Shown piece by piece: positions 1 through 9,100 of a stretch of DNA of 64,000 nucleotides (positions are counted from its first letter, which is position 1; every line of letters starts with the position of its first letter). The position numbers were made by a program, and so were the translations under genes. Under the pieces are notes generated by a model, which was given only the letters and a program-made list of their open reading frames with translations, made no database searches and was not told the DNA's origin. This stretch comes from Hyphomonas sp. (lineage in GTDB: Bacteria > Pseudomonadota > Alphaproteobacteria > Caulobacterales > Hyphomonadaceae): positions 124,001-188,000 of the forward strand of contig JACKIK010000003.1 in assembly GCA_020638455.1 (NCBI GenBank), given 5' to 3'.

Positions 1-374
1 ATGACAAACGCGTTGACGTCGTCTGTATCGAACACGGCAACATCCCAGTTCTGGCCGGCAGCGATGTCGCCCTTGCCCTCGGCGCCGTGCAGCGTGCGTT
101 CCCACACATGCAGGACGCGGTTCTTCAGCGTCGAGTTCGCCGTCACCGGCGTCTGGGATTTCATGTCCGTCCAGGCAGAAGCGGCCATCGAGGCGACCTG
201 CTCATCACCGAACATGACGAACTGGCTGCGCCCCGTCGCCGGGTTGGTCGTACAGTTGGTGATGAAGGGGAACACGGTGCCGGCCGCAAGGCCCGTCACG
301 ATCGCCCGCCGCGACAGGTTTACGCGCGGCGCGCCACGGAAAATCTCACTGTCGATATCGATCAGCTTGGTCAT
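1..374 (-). CDS. M48-type metalloprotease, N-terminal part (runs off left edge)
   Basis: The minus frame is open from an ATG at 372-374 to the left edge, giving about 124 residues. It opens with a twin-arginine-like segment (LSRRAIVTGLAAG) followed by a cysteine (FITNC) and then the phrase TNPATGRSQF. The CxxNPVTGRxQ pattern just after the export signal is typical of periplasmic Zn metalloproteases of the M48/Loi (BepA-like) group. The HExxH catalytic motif would lie beyond the edge, so activity cannot be judged. The -1 residue of the putative lipobox is Asn, which is not canonical, so lipidation is doubtful. It lies 136 bp downstream of the acidic H3TH gene in the same orientation and may share its transcript. 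Confidence 0.7.
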   Translation of the reverse strand, partial: MTKLIDIDSEIFRGAPRVNLSRRAIVTGLAAGTVFPFITNCTTNPATGRSQFVMFGDEQVASMAASAWTDMKSQTPVTANSTLKNRVLHVWERTLHGAEGKGDIAAGQNWDVAVFDTDDVNAFV

Positions 375-510
375 GAACCTCTCCATCTCTCCATGGCGCC
401 AAGGTTAATGGCGCGAGGCCAAAAAGCAATCGCGCCGCCGCCGGATTTGCAGGCAAGTCTCGCCGTCTCCGGCTGAACCCGGAGTGAATGCTTCAGGTGC
501 GCCGATTGTC

Positions 511-2625
511 TCAGGCGTCCTCGGAATCGCCTACCAGCACAGCCGCCTGCTGCACCCAGCCTTCGCGCGTGATGCGGCCGCTGAAATTGAGGTGCCGGTC
601 GATCCAGGCAATGTTCTCGTCCGACCATTCGGCGATCTGGTCAAAATGGAAAATGCCGAGCTCGTTCAGCAGCGCCTGGATCTTCGGCCCGATGCCGCCG
701 ATCACCGTCAGGTCGTCCGGACGGCCATCCACCGGCTTGGTCATGGCAAGCGGCCGGACCAGGCCGAGATCTTCGTCTCCGGCCGCCTCATCCGAAGCGT
801 CCTCGTCGTCGAGCTCATCCGCGTCGTCCTCATACTCTTCCAGGTCGTCGTCGGCGTCCTCATCGTCGGAGAGGTCCTCGTCGTCACTCTCGTCGTAGAC
901 CTCGCCGTCCGAATCCTCGTCGTCCGAGTCGTCTTCGTCAGAGTCCTCCTCGTCAACGTACTCCGCCGCGTCATCCGTCTCCTCGAGATCGTCGTCCGTC
1001 TCGTCCTCAGAGAATTCCTCATCCTCGTCGGTCTCGTCGGAGAATTCGTCTTCCTCGTCAGCCTCGTCCGAAAATTCGTCTTCCTCATCGGTTTCGACGT
1101 CGTCATCTTCCTCGTCGGACTCGTCGTCTTCATCGGCGTCGAGGTCCACTTCGTCCTCGTCGTCCGCCTCATCGTCTTCGTCGGCGCTCAGCTCGTCTTC
1201 GTCGGCCGTCTCGTCGTCGACCTCCTCATCGTCGAATTCGCCGTCCTCGTCTTCGAGGTCGTCGTCCGACTCATCCTCATCGGCCTCATCGGAGACGTCG
1301 TCTTCCTCATCGAACGCGTCCTCTTCCTCCGCGTCGGACTCGTCATCCTCGTCGGCGTCGAGATCCAGTTCGTCCTCGTCTTCCGCCTCGTCTTCTATGT
1401 CGTCTTCAAGCTCGGCTTCGTCGTCTTCGACCTCGTCGGCCTCATCCCCGATCCCGTCTTCCTCATCGAGCGCGTCGTCTTCATCCGCGTCGGCAAGGTC
1501 CTCGGTCTCTTCGACGTCCTCGTCTTCCTCTTCGAGGTCCTCATCTTCCTCAATGTCGGCAATATCTTCGGACTCGTCGATGTCCCCGTCTTCGTCCTCA
1601 TCCGCGAGGTCTTCCAGGTCTTCGAGCGCGTCGGCCTCATCCGGATCGAAGTCCTCATCGTCCGCGAAGTCCTCGTCCTCCGGTTCAGCGAGTTCCTCTT
1701 CCGGCAGGTCGGCCAGTGCTTCCGCACTGCTGATTTCGCCCGCCATGGCCTCGAGCCCGTCCTTCACGTCGGCCGCCGTATCGTCGACTTCGAGCTCGCC
1801 CAGCATCGCTTCGGCGCCCGTCGCCGCGGCGGCGACCTCTGCCGCCTCCGCTTTGCCGCCTTCGAAATAGGCGAGGCGCCCTTCCAGGAACCGGTTGCGC
1901 CAGCGCAGGCGCGCCAGTTCCTCGCTGCCATCCTCAACCCCCGAACTCTCCGGCTCGACCGTCGCCGACGCCGTTGCCTTGGCAAGTTCCGCCTCCAGCC
2001 CCTCGACGCGCTGCTTCAGATAGTCCGCCTGCCACTTGAGTTTGGCGATGCCTTCCTCGTCCACGCTCGCAACAGGTGCAGCGTCCGGCAGATCGGCCAC
2101 GGCGGCCTGCGCCGACTCCGCCTGCTCCGCGATCACGGCCTCCAGGTGCTTCACCCGCGCCTCAAGATGGCGGTTGCGCCAGGTCAGCGGCGCATCCTCC
2201 TCACCCTTGGTGCCGGCCGCGCCGCCCTGCTCGTTGCCGGCCCGGCCCGGCGCGCGCACGATGACCGGCGCATCCTTCTCAGCCGGCAATGGCACGGCCA
2301 TGCGCGGCGCGCCCGATTTCAACCGCGCGAGTTCGGATTTCGACTTGTTGAGCTCCGCCGTCAGCTCGGCGATCTTGCGTTCGGACGCACCCGCCACTGC
2401 GGCGCCTGCACCGGCGCCCGTGCCCGGGGCCGCGCGCTGGGCGGCAAACAGGCGCTCGACCTCTTCCCGCGTCTGCGCCAGTTCGGTCCGGGCTACTTCG
2501 CGTTCGACTTCGGCCCGGCGCACGCGCCCGCCCATCAGGATACCGCGCAGCGTCCAGCCGAGCGTCAGGGCACACACTGCCGCCGCGCCGAGTGCCATCC
2601 ACATATGTGTCACAAGCCAGGCCAT
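511..2625 (-). CDS. Membrane-anchored coiled-coil protein with a ~340-residue Asp/Glu-rich linker and a C-terminal H3TH (COG3743-like) domain
   Basis: The protein has 704 residues. Residues 8-32 form one N-terminal membrane helix, followed by a charged coiled coil (about 35-110). Three copies of a short motif of the form LxWRNRxLExRxxxLE follow (near 146, 195 and 237). About residues 300-640 consist almost only of Asp, Glu and Ala with some Ser, Thr and Leu. The last 55 residues (DDLTVIGGIGPKIQALLNEL onward) match the helix-hairpin-helix H3TH module of the flap-endonuclease-like family, often found at the ends of alphaproteobacterial proteins. The start ATG overlaps the stop of the OmpA-type gene upstream (TGATG), so the two are translationally coupled. 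Seen: domains, composition, coupling. Inferred: an envelope-anchored protein with a long extended acidic arm. Its partner and function are unknown. Confidence 0.85.
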   Translation of the reverse strand: MAWLVTHMWMALGAAAVCALTLGWTLRGILMGGRVRRAEVEREVARTELAQTREEVERLFAAQRAAPGTGAGAGAAVAGASERKIAELTAELNKSKSELARLKSGAPRMAVPLPAEKDAPVIVRAPGRAGNEQGGAAGTKGEEDAPLTWRNRHLEARVKHLEAVIAEQAESAQAAVADLPDAAPVASVDEEGIAKLKWQADYLKQRVEGLEAELAKATASATVEPESSGVEDGSEELARLRWRNRFLEGRLAYFEGGKAEAAEVAAAATGAEAMLGELEVDDTAADVKDGLEAMAGEISSAEALADLPEEELAEPEDEDFADDEDFDPDEADALEDLEDLADEDEDGDIDESEDIADIEEDEDLEEEDEDVEETEDLADADEDDALDEEDGIGDEADEVEDDEAELEDDIEDEAEDEDELDLDADEDDESDAEEEDAFDEEDDVSDEADEDESDDDLEDEDGEFDDEEVDDETADEDELSADEDDEADDEDEVDLDADEDDESDEEDDDVETDEEDEFSDEADEEDEFSDETDEDEEFSEDETDDDLEETDDAAEYVDEEDSDEDDSDDEDSDGEVYDESDDEDLSDDEDADDDLEEYEDDADELDDEDASDEAAGDEDLGLVRPLAMTKPVDGRPDDLTVIGGIGPKIQALLNELGIFHFDQIAEWSDENIAWIDRHLNFSGRITREGWVQQAAVLVGDSEDA

Positions 2626-4085
2626 CAGTCGCTCCGTGTCCGAACCTTGAATTCAATCCGCCGGTTGGCCGCCCGGCCTTCCGCAGTGTCATTAGACTGC
2701 ACCGGATGGTCTGGGCCATAGCCGATTGCAGACAGGCGTGTCCGGTCGAACCCCGCCGCCACCATGTAATCCATCACGGATCTGGCGCGCGCATCGCTCA
2801 GCGCCGTGTTGTAGGCGGGGTCTCCCGAAGTGTCAGTGTAACCGCCAATTTCGAAGACGAGGCCCGGCGCACATTGTCGCGACACGGCCATCAGCTTGTC
2901 GAGTGTCTGCCCGCTCTCCCTGGAAATGACAGAGGAATCAAACTCGAAAACCACCGCATTTGCGGCCAGAACGGAGGCGAAGGCGGCTTCGCAGGCTGTC
3001 ACCGGATCGCCGCTGAAATCGATGCCGGCGATCTCCGACACATCTACGCCCGCCTCGTCGGTCATGATGTTGACCGCGTAAGGGCCTGTCAGCTTCGCCA
3101 TGTCCTGCCGCAGGTAAAGCAGTGTCGAGCCGCTCGCCTCGCCCTCGATCGCAAAGCCGACATCGCCGGGCTCCGGATGCAGCCCCATCTCGCCGGACCG
3201 GAACTTCGAGAAGTGCGGAAGCCCTGCGCGGACGCCGTTCAGCCAGTCGTCCGGCGTGTCGCCCGCCACCTCCATCCTGTCGATCACGTCTCCGGCATAG
3301 TTCGCCTTGGCGATCGACACGATCTCGCTCCGCTCGGCCTCGGTGCGGACCTTGCCCGCCAGGACCAGCCCCTCGGCTTCGAGTGTGGCGGTCCACAGCG
3401 ACGGCCCCTTGATCAGCGGCTCGCCGCGATAGGGCGCTGCAATGTTCGCGACCTGTGCCGAGAGGCGCGCCCGATCGGCGGAGTCCATGACGACGGCGCT
3501 CACGCGAAGCGTCGTGTCGCTCAGCTGTGCCGTGCCGGAATCGGCTTCCGAAAGGATCTGCAGCCCAAGCCGCGCGACGCCCTGCCAGTTCCCGCCGGGC
3601 CAGCCGGCCGCCACGTGCATGCCGTCGCTCACGGCGTGGCCATCGGCGCGCTGCTCCGTATCGGCCTCGATCTGCTCGGCGATGCGGCGCGTCGGGACAA
3701 CGCCGGACAGCGCCCAGTCACCTGCGGCCGTGCGGGTCGCGCGCCAGACGAAGGGCGACACCGGCGCACCCGGCGAAACGGCGCTTTCGACCACGGTGAC
3801 GCCGCCGAACAGGACGCCGCCAACGCCGGACGAGGTGCGGATGATGTCCGCTGCCCCAACCACCGCATCCTCGGAAGGCGCCGGCCCCTGCAGGATGGCG
3901 CGCTGTCCGTGCATGGTGACATGGGCCCAGTCATAGCCCTGCTTTGCCAGCGCCGCATTGGCACGGCGCTCCAACTGTGTCTGGAGGTTTGCGGGGTTCT
4001 GCGGGGACTGGTAGATGCCCCACCAGCCCGCTGCCACCAGACCGGCAAACGCCGCGGGCGCGAACACATTGTCGAGCACACTCAT
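2625..4085 (-). CDS. OmpA family protein with N-terminal membrane segment and BON-like middle
   Basis: The protein has 486 residues. A short hydrophobic segment (about 9-25) could be an inner-membrane anchor or uncleaved signal. The middle contains repeated BON-like alpha/beta units (for example around WAHVTMHGQRAILQGPAPS). The last 115 residues are a typical OmpA/MotB peptidoglycan-binding domain: EIGGYTDTSGDPAYNTALSD, then RARSVMDYM and a closing RRIEFKV. The expected diaminopimelate-binding Asp and Arg lie in this stretch. It is the first gene of a coupled pair with the acidic H3TH protein and is divergent from the TrmH gene, 98 bp away. It probably fixes a membrane-bound complex to peptidoglycan. 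Confidence 0.87.
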   Translation of the reverse strand: MSVLDNVFAPAAFAGLVAAGWWGIYQSPQNPANLQTQLERRANAALAKQGYDWAHVTMHGQRAILQGPAPSEDAVVGAADIIRTSSGVGGVLFGGVTVVESAVSPGAPVSPFVWRATRTAAGDWALSGVVPTRRIAEQIEADTEQRADGHAVSDGMHVAAGWPGGNWQGVARLGLQILSEADSGTAQLSDTTLRVSAVVMDSADRARLSAQVANIAAPYRGEPLIKGPSLWTATLEAEGLVLAGKVRTEAERSEIVSIAKANYAGDVIDRMEVAGDTPDDWLNGVRAGLPHFSKFRSGEMGLHPEPGDVGFAIEGEASGSTLLYLRQDMAKLTGPYAVNIMTDEAGVDVSEIAGIDFSGDPVTACEAAFASVLAANAVVFEFDSSVISRESGQTLDKLMAVSRQCAPGLVFEIGGYTDTSGDPAYNTALSDARARSVMDYMVAAGFDRTRLSAIGYGPDHPVQSNDTAEGRAANRRIEFKVRTRSD

Positions 4086-4183
4086 ACGGGACCCCGCTTA
4101 CCTCCTGTAAGGCATTCCCTTTGTCGAGGGATGCCCTATTCAGGGTCCCGTCGCAAGAGTCGCCCGCAGGCAACCGGAGCCCC

Positions 4184-5005
4184 ATGAAACGCCCGCCTGA
4201 AACCCTGACATCCGCTGCCAACCCGCTGATCAAGACCCTGCGCGCGCTGGAGCGGAAAAAGGAACGCCAGGAGACCGGCCTGTTCCTTGCCGAGGGCGCG
4301 CGGCTGGTGGAGCAGGGGTTGGGGAACGGGTGGGAACCGGACACGCTGGTGGTCGCTGCGGCGGTGGCCGAGCGGCCGCATATCGCGGCGCTGTCCGACA
4401 GGGCCGAGGCGGCCAATGCCCGGGTCGTGCTGGTGCCGGACCGGCTGATGTCGAAGATCACCCACAAGGACAACGCGCAGTCCGTTATCGCCACGTTCAG
4501 GCAACGCAGGATCACGCTTGCCGACATCAGGATCACGGATACGGACAGGAAAGCCCTCTATATCGCGCTTTACGAGGTGCGAGATCCCGGGAACCTCGGC
4601 ACCATCCTGCGGACCGCCGACTGCGCCGGCGCGGCGGGGGTCATCCTCGTCGGGACCTGCTGCGATCCCTACAGTTTCGAAGCCGTCCGCGCGTCCATGG
4701 GTTCGATCTTCGACATGCCCTTCGCGCAGGCCAGCCATGCCGACTTCGACGCCTGGCGCCGCAAGGCCGGCCTCCACTGCGTCGCCGCCTCCGTCAACGG
4801 CACCGCCCGCCACGACCGGGTGGACATGCAGCAGGCCACGGTGATCCTCATGGGCAATGAGCAGGCCGGCCTGCCGCCCGAAGTCGAGGCCGGATGCGAC
4901 CAGCTTGTCCTCATCCCGATGCGCGGCGGCGCCGACAGTCTCAATCTTGCCCAGGCGACGGCCATCATGGTCTATGAGGCCTGGCGCCAGCGGGATTTCC
5001 AATGA
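4184..5005 (+). CDS. TrmH/SpoU family RNA 2'-O-methyltransferase
   Basis: The protein has 273 residues. The N-terminal part (TSAANPLIKTLRALERKKER ... GLFLAEGARLVEQG) is the L30e-like substrate-binding domain typical of SpoU enzymes that modify 23S rRNA. The C-terminal half carries the SPOUT knot motifs: EVRDPGNLGTILRTADCAG (motif 1), MGNEQAGLPPEV (motif 2) and MRGGADSLNLAQATAIMVYE (motif 3). It uses S-adenosylmethionine to methylate a ribose 2'-OH, probably in rRNA; the target nucleotide cannot be read from sequence. The ATG at 4184 starts the family homology; a longer open frame upstream lacks it. Its stop overlaps the next start (ATGA), so the two methyltransferases form a coupled pair. Confidence 0.92.
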   Translation: MKRPPETLTSAANPLIKTLRALERKKERQETGLFLAEGARLVEQGLGNGWEPDTLVVAAAVAERPHIAALSDRAEAANARVVLVPDRLMSKITHKDNAQSVIATFRQRRITLADIRITDTDRKALYIALYEVRDPGNLGTILRTADCAGAAGVILVGTCCDPYSFEAVRASMGSIFDMPFAQASHADFDAWRRKAGLHCVAASVNGTARHDRVDMQQATVILMGNEQAGLPPEVEAGCDQLVLIPMRGGADSLNLAQATAIMVYEAWRQRDFQ

Positions 5006-5895
5006 AAACAGAAACCAAGCTCCTGATCGCGGATGACTGGGACGATTATGCCCTGCTCGATTCCGGCCAAATGATGAAGCTGGAGCGCTTCGGCAGCCAG
5101 ACCGTTATCCGCCCCGACCCGCAGGCCTTCTGGGAGCCGGCAAAGCCGGTCGCCAGCTGGCGCGCCGACGCGCGCTTCACCAGCCGGAACAATGACGAGG
5201 AAGGCGCGGGCCAGTGGGAAGTCCTCAGCCCGAACGCCCGTGATGCCTGGCCGATGCAGTGGAACGGGCTGACCTTCAACGCCCGCCGCACCGCCTTCCG
5301 GCACATGGGCCTGTTCCAGGAGCATTCGGTCCACTGGCGGTTCGCGCAGGACCAGATTCGCGGCGCCGGGCGCCCGATCAAGGTGCTGAATCTGTTCGGA
5401 TACACCGGCATGATGTCGCTCGCCTGCGCCGCCGCCGGGGCGGACGTCCTGCACCTCGACGCCAGCCCGAAATCGAACGGCTACGGCAAGGAAAACCAGG
5501 CCCTGAGCGGCCTCGACGACCGCCCGATCCGCTGGATTGCGGATGACGCCATGAAGTTCGTCGCCCGCGAACGGCGCCGCGGCAACCGCTACGACGCGAT
5601 CGTGCTCGACCCGCCGAAATTCGGACGCGGCCCCAAGAACGAAACCTGGCGCTTCGAGGAGAACCTGACAGACCTGCTGAACCAGGTGCAGGCGCTGCTG
5701 AGCGACGAGCCGCTCTTCGTGATCCTGACGGCCTATGCCGTGCGCCTGTCCTACCTCGCCCTGTCGCAGACGCTGGCCGACCGGCTCTTGCCGCTGGGCG
5801 GAGTGATGGAAACCGGCGAAATGGCCCTGCCCCAGCTCGGCAAGGACCGCCTGCTGCCGACGGCCATCTACGCCCGCTGGCGCGCCGCCGACTGA
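5002..5895 (+). CDS. Class I SAM-dependent methyltransferase, RlmI/RlmK-like
   Basis: The protein has 297 residues and starts inside the stop of the TrmH gene (ATGA). Motif I is VLNLFGYTGMMSLACAAAGA (about residues 131-150), the adenine-binding acidic motif is VLHLDASPK, and the catalytic-type motif IV is IVLDPPKFGRGP. These match the RlmI/RlmK group (Methyltrans_SAM) that makes m5C or m7G in 23S rRNA. The N-terminal PUA domain of true RlmI is absent, so the substrate is uncertain. Adjacent coupling to TrmH suggests both modify rRNA. A pair of mod genes next to one another is common in alphaproteobacteria. Confidence 0.88.
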   Translation: MKTETKLLIADDWDDYALLDSGQMMKLERFGSQTVIRPDPQAFWEPAKPVASWRADARFTSRNNDEEGAGQWEVLSPNARDAWPMQWNGLTFNARRTAFRHMGLFQEHSVHWRFAQDQIRGAGRPIKVLNLFGYTGMMSLACAAAGADVLHLDASPKSNGYGKENQALSGLDDRPIRWIADDAMKFVARERRRGNRYDAIVLDPPKFGRGPKNETWRFEENLTDLLNQVQALLSDEPLFVILTAYAVRLSYLALSQTLADRLLPLGGVMETGEMALPQLGKDRLLPTAIYARWRAAD

Positions 5896-5953
5896 CCCTT
5901 GTCCCACGCCGCCAGTCCGGCCTGTCCCACACGCTGACTCGTCAGGAGGCGGT

Positions 5954-6032
5954 CCGGAAAACGGTCCGGATACAGACCGGATTCAGACCGGAATCGGGCC
6001 GGAACCGACCGGAAATGGACCGGATGTCCGGA
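5954..6032. repeat. Eight CCGGA motifs phased at about 11 bp
   Basis: CCGGA begins at 5954, 5966, 5977, 5988, 5999, 6009, 6020 and 6028, a spacing of 12, 11, 11, 11, 10, 11 and 8 bp. The central copies fit an 11-bp unit of the form CCGGAWNCAGA. The array lies between the convergent RlmI-like gene and the TonB-receptor terminator. An 11-bp unit is not a multiple of three, so it is not a peptide repeat. Confidence 0.85.
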
Positions 6033-6050
6033 CCCTTTCGACTTCCGAGC

Positions 6051-6084
6051 CAAAAGAAAACGGCGGCCCCGAAAGGCCGCCGTT
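6051..6084 (-). terminator. Rho-independent terminator of the TonB-dependent receptor
   Basis: A 10-bp stem (AACGGCGGCC at 6059-6068, GGCCGCCGTT at 6075-6084) with a 6-nt loop is followed, on the minus strand, by a T-rich tract (complement of 6051-6060). It lies 27 bp after the receptor stop codon. It could also slow plus-strand transcription arriving from the methyltransferase pair. Confidence 0.85.
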
Positions 6085-6110
6085 CCCGATTTTGCGTTGG
6101 ACGCGCCGAC

Positions 6111-9100
6111 TTAGAAGTCGAACGTCGCACCGACGAACCAGTAGCGGCCCATCGCGTCGTAGGTCTGCGGGTAGGTGTTACCGTTACCCGTGGTACCGAC
6201 CGAAGCCGACAGCGGCGGATCGTCGTCCAGGACGTTGTTCACGCCGAAGCGGAACGTGACCCAGTCCTTCGCGGCCCACTGACCAGCAAGGTCGATGTAG
6301 TTCTGGGCCTTGAGCGTGGAGTCGACGCGGCCGGTTGCACCGGTGTCGAGGTCCACGGCGCCGATGTAGCGCCACGTTGCGGACAGGTCGAGACCATCCC
6401 ACGGCGTGGCCCAGCTTGCGCGGGCGCGGTGACGCCATTCCGGCGTCGGCGTCAGACAGTCGTTGCCGTACTTGGCAACACAGCTGTACTCGGCGAAGGC
6501 CTGGCCGATCGGGTCGTAGTCGTAGCTGTCGAGATACGTACCGTTCATGGTCAGGTTCAGCGAGCCGTAGGAGCCGATGTCGAAGCCGTAGGCAGCCGAC
6601 ACGTCGATACCGGACGTCGACACACCACCGATGTTGGTGTTGGTATCGATCACGTTGCCGGTGCCGACCCAGAGCTGGCCATTGGCGTTACGCTGAATGC
6701 GGCTACAGGCATCTGAATCGCCGTTCAGGTAGCACAGCTGCATCGTGATCGATGCACCAACCGTCGTGATCGCCTTGGTGATGTCGATGTTGTAGTAGTC
6801 GACAGAGGCCGAGAAGCCCGGAATGAACGACGGGGTCGCCACGAAGCCAACCGTGTAGGTTTCAGCTTCTTCGGGCTGCAGGTCGGGGTTACCGCCCTGC
6901 AGGTAGTTGTACTGACCGGCCGGCGAGTTCAGAGCGCCGGAGTCGGCCTGAGCCTGCGTCACCTGCCAGGAGTTCGTCCCGATACAAGCTGCACCGCCGG
7001 TGCCGTCGCCGGCCGGGTCGGTGAAGTCGCAGAGGTCGTCGTCCATGTCGAACAGGTTGAAGCCCTGTGCCTGGAACAGGTCGATGACGTTCGGAGCGCG
7101 AACGGCCTGCTGGTAGCTGGCGCGGAAGCGGATGTCCGAGGTCGGAGCATAGTCAGCATCGAACTTGTACGAGTCGGAGCTGATGCCCGTCGAATAGTCG
7201 GAGAAGCGGTATGCGCCACCGATCGACAGGAGTTCGATACCCGGCTTGCCTTCAACCAGCGGCATCTGGAATTCGCCGAAGATTTCGTAGGCATCGATTG
7301 CACCCGAGAGACCGATCGTCGGGCCGCCCTGACCGGCACCGTCACCCGTTGCGAACGAGTTGTCGGTGATCGATTCAAGCGCGTCACGGCGATATTCGAG
7401 GCCGAGAGCAACCTGCAGGCCGGTGTCAGCAGACGGAGACTTCCAGCCATATTGGCCGAGGTCACCGCTGAGCACGCCGGACACGATGTTCTGGGTGGTG
7501 GTACCGTTCTGAAGCAGCGGAACCTGAAGGTAGTTCAGGGCGGCCTGCGTCACGTTACCGATGGTGAACACATCCCACGGCACGCAGTTCGGGTCGGTGC
7601 CGTCGAGCACGCTCGCACAGACTGCGTTGCCCGAACCATCGTCAACCACGTTCAGCGCGCGGTTGAGGCGCGTGACCGAGAATTCGTTGGTGTAGGCACG
7701 GGTCAGGGAGACCTGCGAGTACTGAGCGGACAGGTCGTAAGACCAGCCGGACAGGTTGAACAGGTCGCCGCGAAGGCCGGCCACGCCACGATAGGTCTGG
7801 TAACCCAGGTGGTCCTGACGGCCACCGCCTTCGACGTTCCGGCGAGCGATGTACATCGAGATGGAGTCGCCGTTGGCGATGTTCGCAGCCGTACAGCCGA
7901 TCGCTGCCAGCTGAGATGCAGACACCAGCGGGTTGTCGCAGTTCAGGGTGCCGGTGGCGAAGAAGTCACCGGTCGGAGCGATCTGCGAGTTCGACTCATA
8001 GTCCATGAACATGAACTGCGAGTAGGCTTCGACGTTGTCGTTGATCTGGTAGTGACCGTTGAAGCCGACCGTGTAGCGCTGGTCCGGACGCTGGAAGTAG
8101 TTCAGCGGGCCGTAGTTGTACTGGTCGGTCGCCGAGTTCCAGTCGCGGAATTCGCCGGTGGTCTGGTCGATCGTGTAGTCGAAGGTTGCGAAGTCCGTGA
8201 AACGGCCCGGATAGGCCGTCGACGAACCGCCGCAGGTGAAGCCGGTCGCCGAAGCCGAACCGATGGCACATGCGGAATAGTCGCGCTGGCCTTCGAGGAT
8301 CGCATCGTTGTTACGGTAGCCAAGCCATGCCGTCAGGTTGCCACGGCCGTCCGGGGCGTTGATGCCCATGATGGCGGTGATTTCCTTCGAGTAGCCGTCA
8401 ATGACATTGTCATCCGGCAGTTTGAAGAAGCGCGGGTTGGTCTGGGCACGCTGTGCGATGACGTCACGAAGGTTGCCGTTCGTGTCGTAGTCGTTGTTGT
8501 GCTGGAAGAAGCCGTACTGGGTGTCGACCTGGATGCCTTCATAGTCGTCCTTCATGATGAAGTTGACGACACCGGCAATAGCGTCCGAACCGTACACAGC
8601 CGAGGCGCCGCCCGTCAGGACGTCAACGCGCTCAACCAGCGGGCCGGGGATGAGGTTAAGGTCGGCAGCCGGATCGTTCGGCGAACCGTAGGGCATGCGC
8701 TTGCCGTCGATGAGGACCAGCGTACGGGTCGAGCCGAGGTTACGCAGCGAAACCGTTGCCGTACCGGACGAGCCGTTCGACACGGTCGAGTTCTGGGCGG
8801 CGAAGGCCTGCGGCAGCTGGGTGACGAGGTCTTCGACGCGGGTCACACCCTGCAGCTTGATGTCTTGCGCGGAAACCGACGACACCGGGCTGGTGGTGGT
8901 CAGGTTCGGCGACTGAATGCGCGTACCGGTGACGTACACCGTCTGCTGGCGCGCGGTGGAGTCTTCGGTCGTCGTTTCCGCAGCGGTGGCTACGGTGTCG
9001 ACGGCTTCGTCCCCTTCCTGGGCCACGGCGATCATGCTCGCCTGTGCCATGAATGCTGCGCCCGCGAAGACGGACGAAGCAAGCAGGCGGGACTTCATGG

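Noticed and set aside
780..1680. Simple-sequence repeats that could be a microsatellite or assembly artefact
   Set aside because: The reading frame is intact over the whole region, units are irregular (GAC, GAG, TCG mixtures), and functional domains flank it. It is coding low complexity.
484..2721. A 745-residue plus-strand open frame rich in Val, Leu and Phe that looks like a membrane protein
   Set aside because: It is antisense to the Asp/Glu-rich region; GAC/GAG/GAA/GAT runs read backwards as Val, Leu, Phe and Ile codons. There is no ribosome-binding site or periodic helix pattern, and the minus-strand frame has clear domains at both ends.
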